A stretch of 64,000 nucleotides of DNA from Thiofaba sp039822285 (lineage in GTDB: Bacteria > Pseudomonadota > Gammaproteobacteria > Halothiobacillales > Halothiobacillaceae), in contig NZ_JBAJEY010000006.1 of assembly GCF_039822285.1 (NCBI RefSeq), forward strand, positions 65,438 through 129,437. The letters run 5' to 3'. Positions within the stretch are counted from its first letter, which is position 1. Every line of letters starts with the position of its first letter. Below the pieces are notes generated by a model. The model made no database searches. It was not told the DNA's origin and saw only the letters and a list, made by a program, of their open reading frames with translations. The position numbers and the translations under genes were made by a program. Shown in pieces: positions 1 to 8,145 of the stretch.

Positions 1-527
1 TGCGCGATGCGCTGGAGGAGGTGGATGCACAAAACCCTGGCCTGATCCAGCGCTTCGGCGGGCATGCCATGGCGGCGGGTTTGCAGCTTCCCGAGCCGCA
101 TTTCAAGGACTTCGCCCTGGCCTTCGATGAGGTGGTGCGGCGCAAGGTGGCGGACGAGGACTGGCAGGGGATCCTTTTGACCGACGGGCCGCTGGAGCCT
201 TGTGAGATGACGCTGGAGCTGGCCGAGTTGCTGCGCTATGCCCAGCCCTGGGGACAGCACATGCCGGAGCCGTTGTTCGATGATGTGTTCCGCGTGCGCG
301 AGCGGCGGCCGATGGGGGCGGCGGGAAACCACTGGCGCTTCGTGCTCGAGCACCGCGCGGGTGGCACGCCGTTCGAGGCGGTGCTGTTCAACACGCAGGC
401 CAGTGACCTGCCACCTGGTGACTGGTGGCGGGTGGCCTTCAAGCTGGATGTGAACGAGTTTCGCGGCAACCGCCGCCTGCAGCTGATGCTGGAGCAGGTG
501 GAGGCCGCGCCGGCGGCGGCAGGCTGA
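1..527 (+). CDS. recJ: Single-stranded-DNA exonuclease RecJ, C-terminal part
   Basis: The 3' end of a gene that begins before the window; the frame is open from base 3. About 174 residues remain and include QRFGGHAMAAGL, the glycine-rich GGH motif of the RecJ DHHA1 domain, followed by the C-terminal OB-type domain (LRYAQPWGQHMPEPLF, then the FRGNRRLQLMLE stretch). RecJ degrades single-stranded DNA 5' to 3' in recombination and mismatch repair. In E. coli recJ lies immediately upstream of prfB-lysS; here dacB and ppnP are placed between them, which supports the call. Start and catalytic DHH domain lie outside the window. Confidence 0.93.
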   Translation, partial: RDALEEVDAQNPGLIQRFGGHAMAAGLQLPEPHFKDFALAFDEVVRRKVADEDWQGILLTDGPLEPCEMTLELAELLRYAQPWGQHMPEPLFDDVFRVRERRPMGAAGNHWRFVLEHRAGGTPFEAVLFNTQASDLPPGDWWRVAFKLDVNEFRGNRRLQLMLEQVEAAPAAAG

Positions 528-540
528 GTCCGGGAGGGCG

Positions 541-1974
541 TCAGGGCTGCTCGTAAACCCACTTCAGGATGGCGTCCTGCACCCTGCTGCCGATGCCATT
601 GTGCACCCCGGGTTCGTTGTGGAGCACGACTACCGCATAGGCGCGGCCGTTACGCGAGAGCATGTACCCCGCGATGGCGCGCACCCCGTTGAGCGTGCCG
701 GTCTTGAATTGGGCGCGGCCCTTGATGTCCTCGTTGCGCAGCCGCTTGCGCACGGTCCCGTCGACCCCGACGATCGGCAGCGAAGTGGTGAACTCCAGCA
801 TGGTCGGTCCGTGGTAGACCTTCATCAGTAAGTCGCCGAGGTGGCGGGCGTTGATGCGTGTCTCCCGTGACAGCCCCGAACCGTTGCCGAGCACGAACTC
901 GGGCCACTTCCAGCCCTGCCTCTCCAGCCAGTAGTCGACCGCCCGCGAACCCTTCTCGAGCGTGGCGGGTGGCCCGAACTGGGCGGCGCCGACAGAGAGC
1001 AGCAGCTGGCGGGCCATCACGTTGCTGCTCTGCTTGTTCATCGGGATGATGACCTCGGCCAGCGGGCGTGAGAGGAAGACGTCGAACAGCACAGCCTGGG
1101 GCGGAAGTGGCCCGACCCGCCCCCCGCCATCGAAGCTGCCGCCCAGCTCCTTCCACATGGCGCGGAAGGCCCCGAGCAGCATGTCCTGCGGTTCGGCCAC
1201 CACCCGGTAGAACTCCCGTCCGCCGCACTCCGGCGCGTACTGGCCGGCAAACTCGATGACCGGCCCCTGCGTCGAGGGACGGACATCCAGGGTGAGGTTG
1301 TCCTGACAGCCCTTGCCCTTGGCCGGCTTGACCCGGTTTTCGATCCGCACCCCCGCCACCGGCGGGTCGGTGAGGATGTTCAGGCGCCGAGTGGCCGGGT
1401 CGGGCTGGACGATGAGACGGGTCGCGCGCTGGTTCAGCAGCAGGGCATCGGGTAGGGCGTTGTAGGGGGAATAGGGCTGGCCGTCGAAGGCCGCTGGGTC
1501 TTCCGGGGGCAGGCTGAAGAAGGTGTTGTCCAGCACCAGATCGCCGTGGATGGTGTGCAGGCCCCGCTCGCGCAGCCGTTGCAGCAGGGCCCAGAGATCC
1601 TCGGTCAGGAACATCGGGTTGCCGTAACCCTTGAGCACCAGGTCGCCCTGCAGTACACCCTGGTTGATCGGCTGGGTGACGTAGGTCTCGGTCGGCCAGG
1701 TGTAGCCTGGGCCGAGCACGTCCAGCGCGACAGCCGTGGTGACCAGCTTCATGACCGAGGCCGGGTTTTGCGGCAGGTCGGCGTTCCAGGCCAGCACGGG
1801 CCGGTCGCTGTCCACCGCCTGTACCCAGACGGAGAGGCTGTCGCGGTCAGCCTTGTGGCGGGCCAGCACCTCTTCCACTTCGGGGGGAAGGTGGGCCGCG
1901 CCGGCAGCCTGAGCGAACGGCAGGAGGAGGCTCAGGGCGAGGGTTCGGAGCAGGGCGGGCATGGCGATCTTCAT
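541..1974 (-). CDS. dacB: D-alanyl-D-alanine carboxypeptidase/endopeptidase (PBP4, DacB family)
   Basis: A 477-residue exported class C penicillin-binding protein that trims or cleaves peptidoglycan peptides in the periplasm. The start at 1974 gives a clean signal peptide (MKIAMPALLRTLALSLLLPF then AQAAGA). The three active-site motifs are visible: SVMK near residue 73 (nucleophile Ser), SSN in KQSSNVMARQ, and KTG in FKTGTLNGVRAIAGY. Length equals that of E. coli DacB (477 aa). The frame stays open further upstream across the antisense of ppnP, but that extension has no export signal at its start and is rejected. It converges on recJ with a 13-base gap and is divergent from ppnP. Confidence 0.93.
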   Translation of the reverse strand: MKIAMPALLRTLALSLLLPFAQAAGAAHLPPEVEEVLARHKADRDSLSVWVQAVDSDRPVLAWNADLPQNPASVMKLVTTAVALDVLGPGYTWPTETYVTQPINQGVLQGDLVLKGYGNPMFLTEDLWALLQRLRERGLHTIHGDLVLDNTFFSLPPEDPAAFDGQPYSPYNALPDALLLNQRATRLIVQPDPATRRLNILTDPPVAGVRIENRVKPAKGKGCQDNLTLDVRPSTQGPVIEFAGQYAPECGGREFYRVVAEPQDMLLGAFRAMWKELGGSFDGGGRVGPLPPQAVLFDVFLSRPLAEVIIPMNKQSSNVMARQLLLSVGAAQFGPPATLEKGSRAVDYWLERQGWKWPEFVLGNGSGLSRETRINARHLGDLLMKVYHGPTMLEFTTSLPIVGVDGTVRKRLRNEDIKGRAQFKTGTLNGVRAIAGYMLSRNGRAYAVVVLHNEPGVHNGIGSRVQDAILKWVYEQP

Positions 1975-2046
1975 GAGTGGAAACTCTAGCCGTAGGCAAA
2001 CAAACAGGCTAGTCTTGACGGTTTGCATTTTTTGCCGGAGTCCGCC

Positions 2047-2361
2047 ATGAGCGAGCGCATTGAGAATGTTACCCTGAACCGCAAGGCCAACATCTATTTC
2101 GACGGCAAGGTGGTCAGCCACGGCTTCACCAAGGCCGACGGCCAGAAGGCCACCCTGGGTGTGATCTTCCCGGGCAGCTTCCGCTTCAACGTGCAGGCGC
2201 CCGAGCTGATGGAAATCATCGCGGGTTCGTGCCGCGTCAAGGTCGGCGAAGGCGAATGGGCGACCTATGGCGCCGGCCAGAGCTTCAACGTCCCGGAAAA
2301 CGGTTATTTCGACATCGAGGTGCTTGACGGCACCACCGAATACCAGTGCACCTTCGGTTGA
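2047..2361 (+). CDS. ppnP: Pyrimidine/purine nucleoside phosphorylase PpnP (YaiE/DUF1255)
   Basis: A 104-residue single-domain cupin, the usual size of PpnP, which phosphorolyses a broad range of nucleosides to base and ribose-1-phosphate. Typical stretches are VTLNRKANIYFDGKVVSH, the KATLGVIFPG loop and the C-terminal FDIEVLDGTTEYQCTFG. The start at 2047 follows a GGAG-like site about 7 bases upstream; an earlier in-frame ATG at 2023 has no good ribosome site. It is divergent from dacB and lies 32 bases before prfB. Confidence 0.93.
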   Translation: MSERIENVTLNRKANIYFDGKVVSHGFTKADGQKATLGVIFPGSFRFNVQAPELMEIIAGSCRVKVGEGEWATYGAGQSFNVPENGYFDIEVLDGTTEYQCTFG

Positions 2362-2393
2362 ACCCTGGGCGTCATCCACAAGTCTTAGACAAC

Positions 2394-3492
2394 ATGCTCG
2401 AAATCAATCCCATCCTGAATGAAATCAAAGACCTCCAAGGGCGCACGGACGCCCTGAGGGGGTATCTTTGACTACGATCACAAGGCTGAACGTCTGGAAG
2501 AAGTCCAGCGCGAGCTGGAAGACCCGAACATCTGGAACGACCCTGAGCGCGCCCAGGCGCTGAACAAGGAACGGGCCCAGCTCGAGGGCGTGGTCAGCAC
2601 CCTGCAGTCGCTGACTGCGAGCCTGGCCGATGCCGGGGAACTGCTGGAGATGGCCGCCGAGGAGGGCGACGAGGCGAGCGTGCAATCCATCGCCGACGAC
2701 GTCGCCAAGCAGCGCGCCAAGGTCGAGGAACTGGAGTTCCGCCGTATGTTCTCCGGCGAGATGGACGCGGCCAACTGTTTCCTCGACATCCAGGCCGGCG
2801 CGGGCGGCACCGAGGCGCAGGACTGGGCCAGCATGTTGCTGCGCATGTACCTGCGCTGGGCCGAGAAGCGCGGCTTCAAGACCGAGATCATGGAGCTCTC
2901 CGAGGGCGAGGTGGCAGGCATCAAATCCGCCACCGTGCGCATCGAGGGGGAATACGCCTTCGGCTGGCTGCGCACCGAGACCGGCGTGCACCGCCTGGTG
3001 CGCAAGTCGCCGTTCGATTCCGGCAACCGCCGCCACACCTCGTTTGCCTCCGTATTCGTCTCGCCCGAGGTGGATGACAGCTTCGAGATCGAGATCAACC
3101 CGGCCGACCTGCGCGTGGACGTGTACCGTGCCTCCGGTGCCGGTGGTCAGCACGTCAACCGCACCGAGTCCGCGGTGCGCTTCACCCACATCCCCACCGG
3201 CGTGGTGGTGGCCTGCCAGACCGAGCGTTCGCAGATCCAAAACCGCGACCGCGCGATGAAGATGCTGAAGGCCAAGCTCTACGAGCTGGAAATGCAGAAG
3301 CGCAACGCCGCCGCCCAGGCGCTGGAGGACACCAAGTCCGACGTGTCCTGGGGCAACCAGATCCGCTCCTACGTGCTCGACCAGTCGCGCATCAAGGACC
3401 TGCGCACCGGCTACGAGGTCGGCAACACCCAGGCGGTGCTGGATGGTGACCTGGATGGCTTTATCGAGGCCAGCCTGAAGAGCGGGTTGTAA
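2394..3492 (+). CDS. prfB: Peptide chain release factor 2 (programmed +1 frameshift)
   Basis: RF2 terminates translation at UGA and UAA. The gene is read in two frames. A 25-codon first part begins at 2394 and meets an in-frame TGA at 2469-2471. A +1 shift at CTT TGA C continues from GAC at 2470 to the TAA at 3490-3492. The product is 365 aa, the E. coli RF2 length. The second part has the RF2-type SPF anticodon-like motif (VRKSPFDSG) and the catalytic GGQ loop (SGAGGQHVNRTESAVRFTH). lysS follows, as in E. coli. An annotation that ignores the shift would start wrongly inside the gene (for example at 2590). Confidence 0.97.
2457..2472 (+). promoter_or_regulatory. RF2 autoregulatory +1 frameshift site
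   Basis: The sequence AGGGGG TAT CTT TGA C carries the three known elements. The AGGGGG Shine-Dalgarno-like run sits three bases before the CTT slippery codon. The in-frame TGA (2469-2471) is read by RF2 itself. The following C weakens termination. Low RF2 lets the ribosome slip +1 and make more RF2. Confidence 0.96.
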
Positions 3493-3567
3493 CCCATGAC
3501 GACCGTGCGCTTCGATGAGCATGTTCCCAAGCAAGGGAAATGCTGAGAACCAAGGAATGTGGCACGT

Positions 3568-3662
3568 CCCCTCCCCCTGGTGGGGGAGGGTTAGGGAGAG
3601 GGGGAAGTTCAACGGGTTATCACCCTCTCCCCCAACCCCTCCCCCTCAAGGGGGAGGGGAGA
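3568..3662. repeat. Family A palindromic repeat, inverted pair
   Basis: Two C/G-run hairpins (about 3568-3604 and 3621-3662) in opposite orientation, separated by some 16 bases. Each is a CCCCTCCCCCT-type stem with a side arm of the type TTAGGGAGAGGGGG. Related copies lie at about 5225, 5831, 10443, 10507, 29564 and 29724. The arrangement resembles bacterial interspersed (BIME-like) pairs. No protein-coding signal is seen in 3493-3699. Confidence 0.8.
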
Positions 3663-3669
3663 GTTTTTT
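3636..3669 (+). terminator. Rho-independent terminator of prfB built from a family A repeat
   Basis: A perfect 11-bp stem (CCCCTCCCCCT at 3636-3646 with AGGGGGAGGGG at 3649-3659) is followed after four bases by six T (3664-3669). It lies between prfB and lysS, so lysS probably has its own promoter or depends on read-through. Confidence 0.7.
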
Positions 3670-3699
3670 GATTAGCGCTTCCCAAGGCGGATTGACCCC

Positions 3700-5199
3700 A
3701 TGACTGAAGCAAGCCAAGTGCAAACCGACGAAAGCCACCTGATCGCCGAGCGCCGCGCCAAGCTCGCGCGCATCCGCGAGAAGGGCGTGGCCTTCCCGAA
3801 TGATTTCCGCCGCAATGTGGTGGCGGGCGAGCTGCATGCCGAATACGGCGAGAAGGAGCGCGAGTGGTTCGAGGCCAACACCGTCCGTGCTGCCATCGCC
3901 GGGCGGGTGATGGCCAAGCGGGTGATGGGCAAGGCCACCTTCCTCTCGGTGCTCGACATGTCCGGCCGCATCCAGGTCTATGTCAGCCGCCAGGACATCG
4001 GCGATGAGGCCTACGAGGAGCTGACGAGCTGGGACATCGGCGACATCGCCGGTTTCGAGGGCAAGCTGTTCAAGACCCAGAAGGGCGAGCTGACCGTGCA
4101 TGCGGATACCGTGCGCCTGCTGACCAAGAGCCTGCGCCCGCTGCCGGACAAGTTCCACGGTCTGACCGATACCGAGCAGCGCTACCGCCAGCGTTATGTC
4201 GACCTGATCATGAACGAGCCGGTGCGTGAGACCTTCCGCACCCGGACCAAGATCATCAAATACATCCGTGACTTCCTCGACGCGCGCGGCTTCCTCGAGG
4301 TCGAGACTCCGATGATGCACGTCATCCCCGGCGGGGCCTCGGCCAAGCCCTTCGTCACCTTCCACAACACGCTCGACATGGAGCTGTTCCTGCGCATCGC
4401 GCCGGAGCTCTACCTCAAGCGTCTGGTGGTGGGCGGCTTCGAGCGCGTCTATGAGATCAACCGCAACTTCCGCAACGAGGGGCTGTCCACCCGGCACAAC
4501 CCCGAGTTCACCATGATCGAGTTCTATCAGGCCTATGCCGACTACCATGACCTGATGAACCTGACCGAAGACCTGCTGCGTGGCCTGGCCCTGCACGTGC
4601 TCGGCACCACCGAGGTGCCCTACCAGGGCGAGGTCTACGACTTTGGTGGAAAATTCGCGCGCATGACGGTCAAAGAGGCGATCCTGCACTTCAACCCGGG
4701 CGTGACCGAGGCCGACCTCGACGATCTGGAGCGCTGCCGCGCCCTCGCCACCCGCCTCGGCATCCCGCTCAAGGACAGCTATGGCCTCGGCAAGGTGCAG
4801 ATCGAGATCTTCGAGAAGACCGCCGAGCACCGGTTGAAGAACCCGACCTTCATCACCGAATACCCGGCCGAGGTCTCGCCGCTCGCCCGCCGCAACGATG
4901 CCAACCCGTTCGTGACCGATCGCTTCGAGTTCTTCGTCGGCGGCCGCGAGATCGCCAATGGCTTCTCCGAGCTGAACGACGCGGAGGACCAGGCCGAGCG
5001 TTTCCGCAAGCAGGTCGAGGAGAAGGACGCAGGCGACGAGGAGGCCATGCACTTCGACGCGGACTACATCCGCGCCCTCGAGCACGGCCTGCCGCCAACC
5101 GCGGGCGAGGGTATCGGCATCGACCGGCTGGTCATGCTCCTGACCGACTCCCCGTCGATCCGCGACGTGCTGCTGTTCCCGCACATGCGGCCGGAGTGA
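3700..5199 (+). CDS. lysS: Lysyl-tRNA synthetase, class II
   Basis: A 499-residue class IIb synthetase that charges tRNA(Lys). An N-terminal OB anticodon-binding domain (AGRVMAKRVMGKATFLSVLDMSG region) is followed by the catalytic core. Motif 2 is in FRNEGLSTRHNPEFTMIEF and motif 3 is in GEGIGIDRLVMLLTD, ending with the family-typical RDVLLFPHMRPE. The start ATG at 3700 has only a weak purine stretch upstream (AAGGCGG). It lies downstream of prfB as in E. coli. Confidence 0.97.
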   Translation: MTEASQVQTDESHLIAERRAKLARIREKGVAFPNDFRRNVVAGELHAEYGEKEREWFEANTVRAAIAGRVMAKRVMGKATFLSVLDMSGRIQVYVSRQDIGDEAYEELTSWDIGDIAGFEGKLFKTQKGELTVHADTVRLLTKSLRPLPDKFHGLTDTEQRYRQRYVDLIMNEPVRETFRTRTKIIKYIRDFLDARGFLEVETPMMHVIPGGASAKPFVTFHNTLDMELFLRIAPELYLKRLVVGGFERVYEINRNFRNEGLSTRHNPEFTMIEFYQAYADYHDLMNLTEDLLRGLALHVLGTTEVPYQGEVYDFGGKFARMTVKEAILHFNPGVTEADLDDLERCRALATRLGIPLKDSYGLGKVQIEIFEKTAEHRLKNPTFITEYPAEVSPLARRNDANPFVTDRFEFFVGGREIANGFSELNDAEDQAERFRKQVEEKDAGDEEAMHFDADYIRALEHGLPPTAGEGIGIDRLVMLLTDSPSIRDVLLFPHMRPE

Positions 5200-5224
5200 A
5201 GGCAGGCGGCTTGGGGAAACTGAC

Positions 5225-5867
5225 ACCCCTCTCCCTCTGGGAGAGGGGTAGGGGGAGAGGGAAAAACATCCCCCTCAAGGCCGCCGTGCTGCCAGGTTGG
5301 GCAAGGGGGTGAACCGGCCAAGGAGGGCCGGTTCAGCTTTGCCGCGGCAGGATGCCGCGTCAAAGCGGCCCCCTTGAACGGCCCGGCAGCACGGGAACCC
5401 GAAGGGCGGCCTTGCGGGGGCGCGTTTCTTTCCCCGATTTCTTTGCGCGAACAAAGAAATCGGGTCGCCCGCCATAACGAGCGCATCCACGAAGCCGATG
5501 CATTAAAAGGCGGGCGAAACGAGACCACCGACGGTGATTTGAAATCCCTTTGAACACCCCTTGAAGGTTTCATTTCGCCCGCCTCGATGCTTATGGCTTC
5601 GAGCATGCGCCTATGTGTGCGGGCGAGTGACTTTTCTTGCTCGTGCAAGAAAAGTCACCAAAAGAACACGCCCCCACGGGGCCGGCCCTTCGGGCAAACC
5701 CTGGACGAGGCCGCTCCGACCGGGCCGTCCCGACGCGACGTCCTGTCGCGGCGGGACTGAAAAGGCCCTCCATGGCCTTTTCACCCGGTCTACACGCCCT
5801 CGCCCAGGGCGGCCCCGAGGGGGAGTTTGGCCCTCACCCCCAGCCCCTCTCCCTGAGGGAGAGGGGT
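5225..5867. repeat. Giant imperfect palindrome with nested hairpins
   Basis: This fills the 706-base gap between lysS and murB. Its outer ends are two inverted family A copies (5225-5261 and 5831-5867). Inside are three matched hairpin pairs. Pair a is 5433-5464 (13-bp stem) with 5627-5658 (14-bp stem). Pair b is 5343-5359 with 5734-5750. Pair c is 5311-5334 with 5759-5782 (9-bp stems). The innermost arms are around 5507-5520 (GGCGGGCGAAA) and 5573-5583 (TTTCGCCCGCC). Open frames cross it, including one running into murB, but they show no protein-family signal and I regard the stretch as non-coding. Confidence 0.75.
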
Positions 5868-5905
5868 GTCCAGAAAACCTTCGTTGCCTCCTCTTGCCAC
5901 CCACC

Positions 5906-6919
5906 ATGCACCTCGAACAACACGCCTCGCTGCTGGCCTACAACACCTTCCGTGTCGAGGCGCGGGCGCGCTACTTCCTCACCCTCGAGCAGCTCGCGGA
6001 CATCCCTGCCTTCCTTGGCGATGCGCGGTTGCAGGGGTTACCGCGTCTCATCCTCGGTGGCGGGAGCAATATCCTGTTCCGCGCCGACTTCCCCGGCATG
6101 GTGGTGCGGGTGGCGCTGCGGGGGCTCGAGCTTTTGGGCGAGGATGATAGCCATCGCTTCGTGCGCGCGGCGGCGGGCGAGAACTGGCACGACTTTGTGC
6201 GCTGGACGGTGGAGCAGGGCTGGCCGGGGCTGGAGAATCTCTCCCTCATCCCCGGCACGGTCGGGGCCGCGCCGGTGCAGAACATCGGTGCCTACGGGGT
6301 GGAGCTTGCCGAGGTGTGCGCGGCCGTCGAGGCGGTGGATCTGACCACTGGCGAATTCCACCGTTTCGACCGTGCCGCCTGCCGCTTCACCTACCGTGAC
6401 AGCCTGTTCAAGCAGCAGACCGGGCGCTGGCTGATCACCGCGGTCACCTTCCGTCTGCCCAAGACCTTCACGCCAAGACTCGACTATCCGGGGGTGCGGG
6501 AGGCGTTGGGAGAGGTCGAGCCCACCCCGTTGGCCGTCTCGGATGCCATCTGCAGCGTGCGCCGCGCCAAATTGCCGGGCCTTGCGCCGGGCGAGCCTGG
6601 CAGCGCGGGCAGCTTCTTCAAGAACCCGCTTGTCCCGGCCGGGCAGGCCGAGGTCCTGCGGGCTTCGTACCCTGGCCTGCCCGCCTGGCCGCAGCCCGAT
6701 GGCCGCGCCAAACTCTCCGCCGCCTGGCTGATCGAGCAGTGTGGCTGGAAGGGGTGCCGCGAGGGCGATGCCGGGGTGTACGCGAAGCACGCTCTGGTGC
6801 TGGTCAATCACGGTCGGGCCACAGGGGCTGAGCTTTGGCGGCTGGCCGAGGCGATCCGCGCCTCGGTGCGCCAGCGTTTCGGGGTGGATCTGGAGCCCGA
6901 GCCGATCCTCCTGCCCTGA
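5906..6919 (+). CDS. murB: UDP-N-acetylenolpyruvoylglucosamine reductase
   Basis: A cytoplasmic flavoenzyme (337 aa, near the E. coli length of 342) that reduces UDP-GlcNAc-enolpyruvate to UDP-MurNAc in peptidoglycan synthesis. FAD-binding stretches LILGGGSNILFRADF and IPGTVGAAPVQNIGAYG are present, as are the type I loop tyrosine in FTYRDSLFK, the catalytic serine in GSAGSFFKNP and the C-terminal glutamate region DLEPEPILL. The start at 5906 (MHLEQHASL) fits the family; the frame is open upstream through the palindrome, but that part is repeat-derived. No clear ribosome site precedes the ATG. Confidence 0.95.
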   Translation: MHLEQHASLLAYNTFRVEARARYFLTLEQLADIPAFLGDARLQGLPRLILGGGSNILFRADFPGMVVRVALRGLELLGEDDSHRFVRAAAGENWHDFVRWTVEQGWPGLENLSLIPGTVGAAPVQNIGAYGVELAEVCAAVEAVDLTTGEFHRFDRAACRFTYRDSLFKQQTGRWLITAVTFRLPKTFTPRLDYPGVREALGEVEPTPLAVSDAICSVRRAKLPGLAPGEPGSAGSFFKNPLVPAGQAEVLRASYPGLPAWPQPDGRAKLSAAWLIEQCGWKGCREGDAGVYAKHALVLVNHGRATGAELWRLAEAIRASVRQRFGVDLEPEPILLP

Positions 6920-6928
6920 CTCACAGAC

Positions 6929-8056
6929 TCAACGGCCCGCCTGCTTACTGGCATACATGGCCTGGTCCGCTGCGTGCAGCAGGTCCTCGACCGACGCGCC
7001 GTCGCGCGGGGACAGGGCGAGGCCGAGGCTGGCCCCCAGGCGGACCTGCTGGCCCTGCAGCAGATCGAAGGGCGCCGCCAGGACCTGCTGGATGCGTGCC
7101 GCGACCCTGTCCAGCACGATCGCCTCCCGCAGGTCGCGGACCGCGACCACGAATTCGTCTCCACCGAGCCGGGCAATGATGTCGCCGGCCTGCACTGCAT
7201 GGGCCAGGCGCTGGGCCACGGCGCGCAGGCATTCGTCGCCCGCTGCGTGCCCGAGGGTGTCGTTCACCGGCTTGAACCGGTCGAGGTCGACATAGATCAC
7301 GCCCACGCCGCTTTGATCGCGCGCTGATTCCTCGAGGGCCTGACGCAGGGCTTCCAGCAGGCCGTGACGGTTGAGCAGGCCGGTCAGCGGGTCGTGTGTG
7401 GCAGCATGGCGAAGATGGTGCTCTTCGGCGACATGGCGGGAAATGTCGTGCAGGGTGCCGACGAAAAAGGTGCGCTCGTCCACCCGGTAGGCGTTGACCG
7501 CGAGTTCTGCCGGAAACACGCTGCCGTCCTTGCGCTGCGCGACGATGGCGCGCCCGATGCCGATCACGTGGGGTTCACGGGTTTCAAGGTAACGTCGCAG
7601 GTAGCCGTCGTGGGCGCTGCGGTAGGGTTCCGGCATCAGGCAGTGGACGTTCCGGCCAAGCACCTCACGGGCCTGGTAGCCGAACAGGCGCTCGCTGGCC
7701 GGGTTGAAGAACTGGATGATGCCCTGGTCGTCGATGGTGACAATGCTCTCCAGCGCCATGTCCAGCACGGCGCGGGCATGGGCCTCGCTGGCGCGGGCCA
7801 TGGCCTGGGCCTGTTCGAGCAGGCGGGATGGTTCGACGTGGAGGGCTGGCGCCTCGGCATCGTCATCCTGCTTGTGCCGTCGTGCCTGTTCGCTCACCTC
7901 ATGGATCAGTTGCACGAGGTCCTGGAGCGATGGAAAACGCTGGACCAGCTGCTGCGAGACATGGACATCGGGCGCCTCTCCGCCAAGGGCGAGACGAAGC
8001 TGATTGGCCAGTTGCTCGATGATGGCCGGGGCGATGGCGGGATGGTTTTCGCTCAC
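6929..8056 (-). CDS. PAS-GGDEF diguanylate cyclase
   Basis: Makes cyclic-di-GMP from two GTP. About 375 aa from a GTG at 8056, which follows an AAGGG site by four bases. A TTG at 8149, overlapping the HDOD gene stop, would add 31 unconserved residues and cannot be excluded. An N-terminal predicted helical region is followed by a PAS domain (IVTIDDQGIIQFFNPASERLFGY...PEPYRSAHDGYLRRYL, the FixL-like haem-PAS subgroup style). The GGDEF domain has an intact active-site motif (RLGGDEFVV) and the DHDPLTGL-type start (ATHDPLTGLLNR). No EAL domain and no membrane segment are visible. It is the last gene of a minus-strand operon with HDOD and RMD1. Confidence 0.9.
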   Translation of the reverse strand: MSENHPAIAPAIIEQLANQLRLALGGEAPDVHVSQQLVQRFPSLQDLVQLIHEVSEQARRHKQDDDAEAPALHVEPSRLLEQAQAMARASEAHARAVLDMALESIVTIDDQGIIQFFNPASERLFGYQAREVLGRNVHCLMPEPYRSAHDGYLRRYLETREPHVIGIGRAIVAQRKDGSVFPAELAVNAYRVDERTFFVGTLHDISRHVAEEHHLRHAATHDPLTGLLNRHGLLEALRQALEESARDQSGVGVIYVDLDRFKPVNDTLGHAAGDECLRAVAQRLAHAVQAGDIIARLGGDEFVVAVRDLREAIVLDRVAARIQQVLAAPFDLLQGQQVRLGASLGLALSPRDGASVEDLLHAADQAMYASKQAGR

Positions 8057-8145
8057 GTGCCCTTGTTCCCCTGAGAGGTGGTCCTCCGGATTCAAGGGTA
8101 GCGGGTTCCCGGGGCTCGGGATATTCAGGTTTTTTTGGGGTGGGC

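Noticed and set aside
3646..5226. Long open frame (526 codons) on the strand opposite lysS
   Set aside because: Complete overlap with a conserved gene, no family resemblance, composition expected of the antisense of GC-rich coding DNA. The same applies to the long frames opposite the VWA gene, cheA, cheB, glyA and ptsP.
5561..5905. N-terminal extension of murB through the palindrome
   Set aside because: The extension is encoded by repeat hairpins and family A sequence; MurB homologues start at the ATG at 5906.
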